Assembly: GCA_963693365.1 (NCBI GenBank)
Contig: CAVNZM010000003.1
Span: 14,322,001 to 14,386,000 of the forward strand
Length of the DNA stretch: 64,000 bases
From: Amoebidium appalachense
Lineage: Eukaryota > Ichthyosporea
Reading direction: 5' to 3'
Shown here: one piece after another, positions 62,415-64,000 of the stretch
Layout: each line of letters starts with the position of its first letter
Numbering within the stretch: position 1 is the stretch's first letter
Made by a program: the position numbers and the translations under genes
Notes under the pieces: generated by a model
Databases searched by the model: none
Told to the model about the DNA's origin: nothing
What the model saw: the letters and a program-made list of their open reading frames with translations, nothing else

Positions 62415-64000
62415 TCCCCACTCAAGGGGTTGAAGTTTGTGTTCTCGTGTCTGTTGATGTGACGGTAGATGGGGTCCAAACACAGGAGGGGCCGTCACAC
62501 TCAAGTTTCCCCACTCGAGGATGCAAACCGAAGATCCTTGAGGTGGGAAGGAGAGAATCAAAACTGAAGAGGCACACAACGACGGTTGCCTCTGAAGACT
62601 CGAAATAAGAAATCATGGTGGTTATCGGCGATATATATATATAGATAGGAAACACTAGTGTATGTGTGACGTGTTGGTGGCTAATGGTTTATACTGGGGA
62701 CCACCCAGGTAAACACAAGACATGAACATCTTGTGGACTGATTTATAGACTGGTGGTCAACCAGTTAAGACACGGGGAAGGTGCATCCCGTGGACTAGGT
62801 TTAGACTGGCAGTCAACCAGCACGTCATGGCTATAGATAATTATTTATACTGGGACGCCATCCCAGTTCGACATATATATAAGTCGAATATAGAAGAAAA
62901 CCAATATATATGATGGGATATGAATATAAATAAACGACGGATGGTGGAGAATAATCCCCACTGAAGATGCACACATATGACGATGGAAGACTGAGTCCCC
63001 ACTGATGAAGAGAAACGATGAGGAGTAGTAGACTTTCGTTGGGAGGCATCTTGATCACCGTAGGTGTGTCAACTGCTGTCCAGGGCCCCAACCTACTCAG
63101 AAACCACTCGATGATGAACACCAGTGCACGGGTCAGTCACGGAGACTGAGGTTGGCACGGTGTGTGTCGTGGGCCGTACCAGCCAGAGGCTTGGTGAAGA
63201 TGTCGGCCAGGTTCTTCTTGGTGTCGATGTAGGTGACAGTGACGTCCCCACTGTTGATGTAGTCCTTTGTGTTGAAGTAACGAACGGCAATGTGCTTGGT
63301 CCGGTGCTTGATGGTGTTGGAGTGGACCAGAGCAATGGTGGACTGATTGTCACAGTACACGGGGGTGGGCTCGGTCATGGGGTAGCCCAGCTCCTTTAGT
63401 AGATCACGGTGCCAGACAACATCTTGCACGGCAGCATTGAGGGCCAGGAGCTCGGCCTCACACGTGGAGGTTGCAGTGATCGTCTGCAGCTTGGAGTGGT
63501 AGGTGACGGGGGAGCCTTCGAGGAGGATGACGTACCCAGACGTGGAACGACGGGTGGTGGGGCAACCAGCAAAGTCAGAATCCGAGTAGCACTCAAGGAT
63601 GGGCACCTTGCTGTTGGGGGCCTTCTTCTTGTAGTAGAGGCCGAGGTTGATGGTGCCGAGCAGGTAACGAACGACACGGAGGAGAAGCTCCCAGGCAGTC
63701 TTGGTGGGCTTGGAGCTGAATCGGCCGAGGTAGCCAATGGCATACGAGATGTCAGGCCGGGAGCACCGAGCAACCCACAGCAGACGGCCGAGGAGTTCAC
63801 GGTAGGGGACGGTGGTGGGCAGGGATGAGTGGGAGGTCTCGTTGATGATGGTGCCCACGGGAATAGGGGTGGCCTTAGGCTTGGCATCGACCAGGTTGAA
63901 GTCGGTGATGATGTCCTTGATGTAGGAGGACTGCAGCAGCTTGAGGGAGTCACGGGTGTACAGCAGTTGGGTGCCGAGGAAGATGTCTGGCAGACCGACC
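62415..64000 (-). mobile_element. pol: Nested copia copy: RT end, RNase H and 3' UTR (partial)
   Basis: From the window edge to 63133 the minus frame is open and nearly identical to 60338-61201 (GLPDIFLGTQLL..., DNQSTIALVHS..., NLADIFTKPLAG), ending TGA. The 3' UTR (63132-62415) extends past the point where the plus-strand copy is broken and ends GAGTGGGGA before the LTR, a PPT-like purine run. The rest of the element is right of the window. Confidence 0.92.

Overview
This is nuclear DNA of a repeat-rich eukaryote. The genes have GT-AG introns, there are several classes of eukaryotic transposon, and homopolymer and dinucleotide tracts are abundant. The only clear single-copy housekeeping gene is a complete cytosolic ribosomal protein uS8 (RPS15A, 21551-22898, three coding exons, 130 residues). 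Its sequence looks closer to plant and algal uS8 than to animal uS8, so an alga or another plastid-bearing protist is my best guess. The lineage cannot be fixed from this window.

Left part (1-21 kb): a Ty3/gypsy element on the minus strand, with Gag and Pol in one frame separated by a single UAG and Pol open to the window edge. Next come the 3' end of a tyrosine-recombinase retroelement with split direct repeats (B1-A2-B2), a block of microsatellites, and a decayed minus-strand Helitron. The Helitron keeps a PIF1-type helicase and an OTU-protease exon joined by a triplicated 66-nt exon, and its Rep half is lost at a junction with a copia fragment.

Middle (21-29 kb): RPS15A, a broken ankyrin-repeat/AIG1-type GTPase gene hit by two copia families, and an internally deleted copia copy.

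Main result (29766-58109): one 28.3-kb DNA transposon inserted into a copia LTR. It begins and ends with CACT-type imperfect terminal inverted repeats, is flanked by a 3-bp AGT duplication, and its unoccupied target is present in another LTR copy in this window. It encodes (a) a 9-exon, 1043-residue transposase with Plavaka (CACTA-related) features on the minus strand; (b) a 387-residue zinc-finger-like protein on the minus strand; (c) a 7-exon, 599-residue protein of unknown family on the plus strand; (d) a 396-residue KDM4-like JmjC protein lying in intron 1 of (c), same strand; and (e) a 122-residue plus-strand protein. All gene models keep frame across every splice junction. A full-length copia element (46820-52695) later inserted into an intron of (c). 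I infer a self-mobilising element that carries its own predicted histone demethylase, perhaps to counter chromatin silencing.

Right part (58.1-64 kb): the other half of the interrupted LTR, an internally deleted copia copy, and a second copy of the same family inserted in opposite orientation into its 3' UTR. Nesting order: copia tandem, then the giant CACTA element, then the other copia inside it; the inverted copia at 61.5 kb is a separate nested event.
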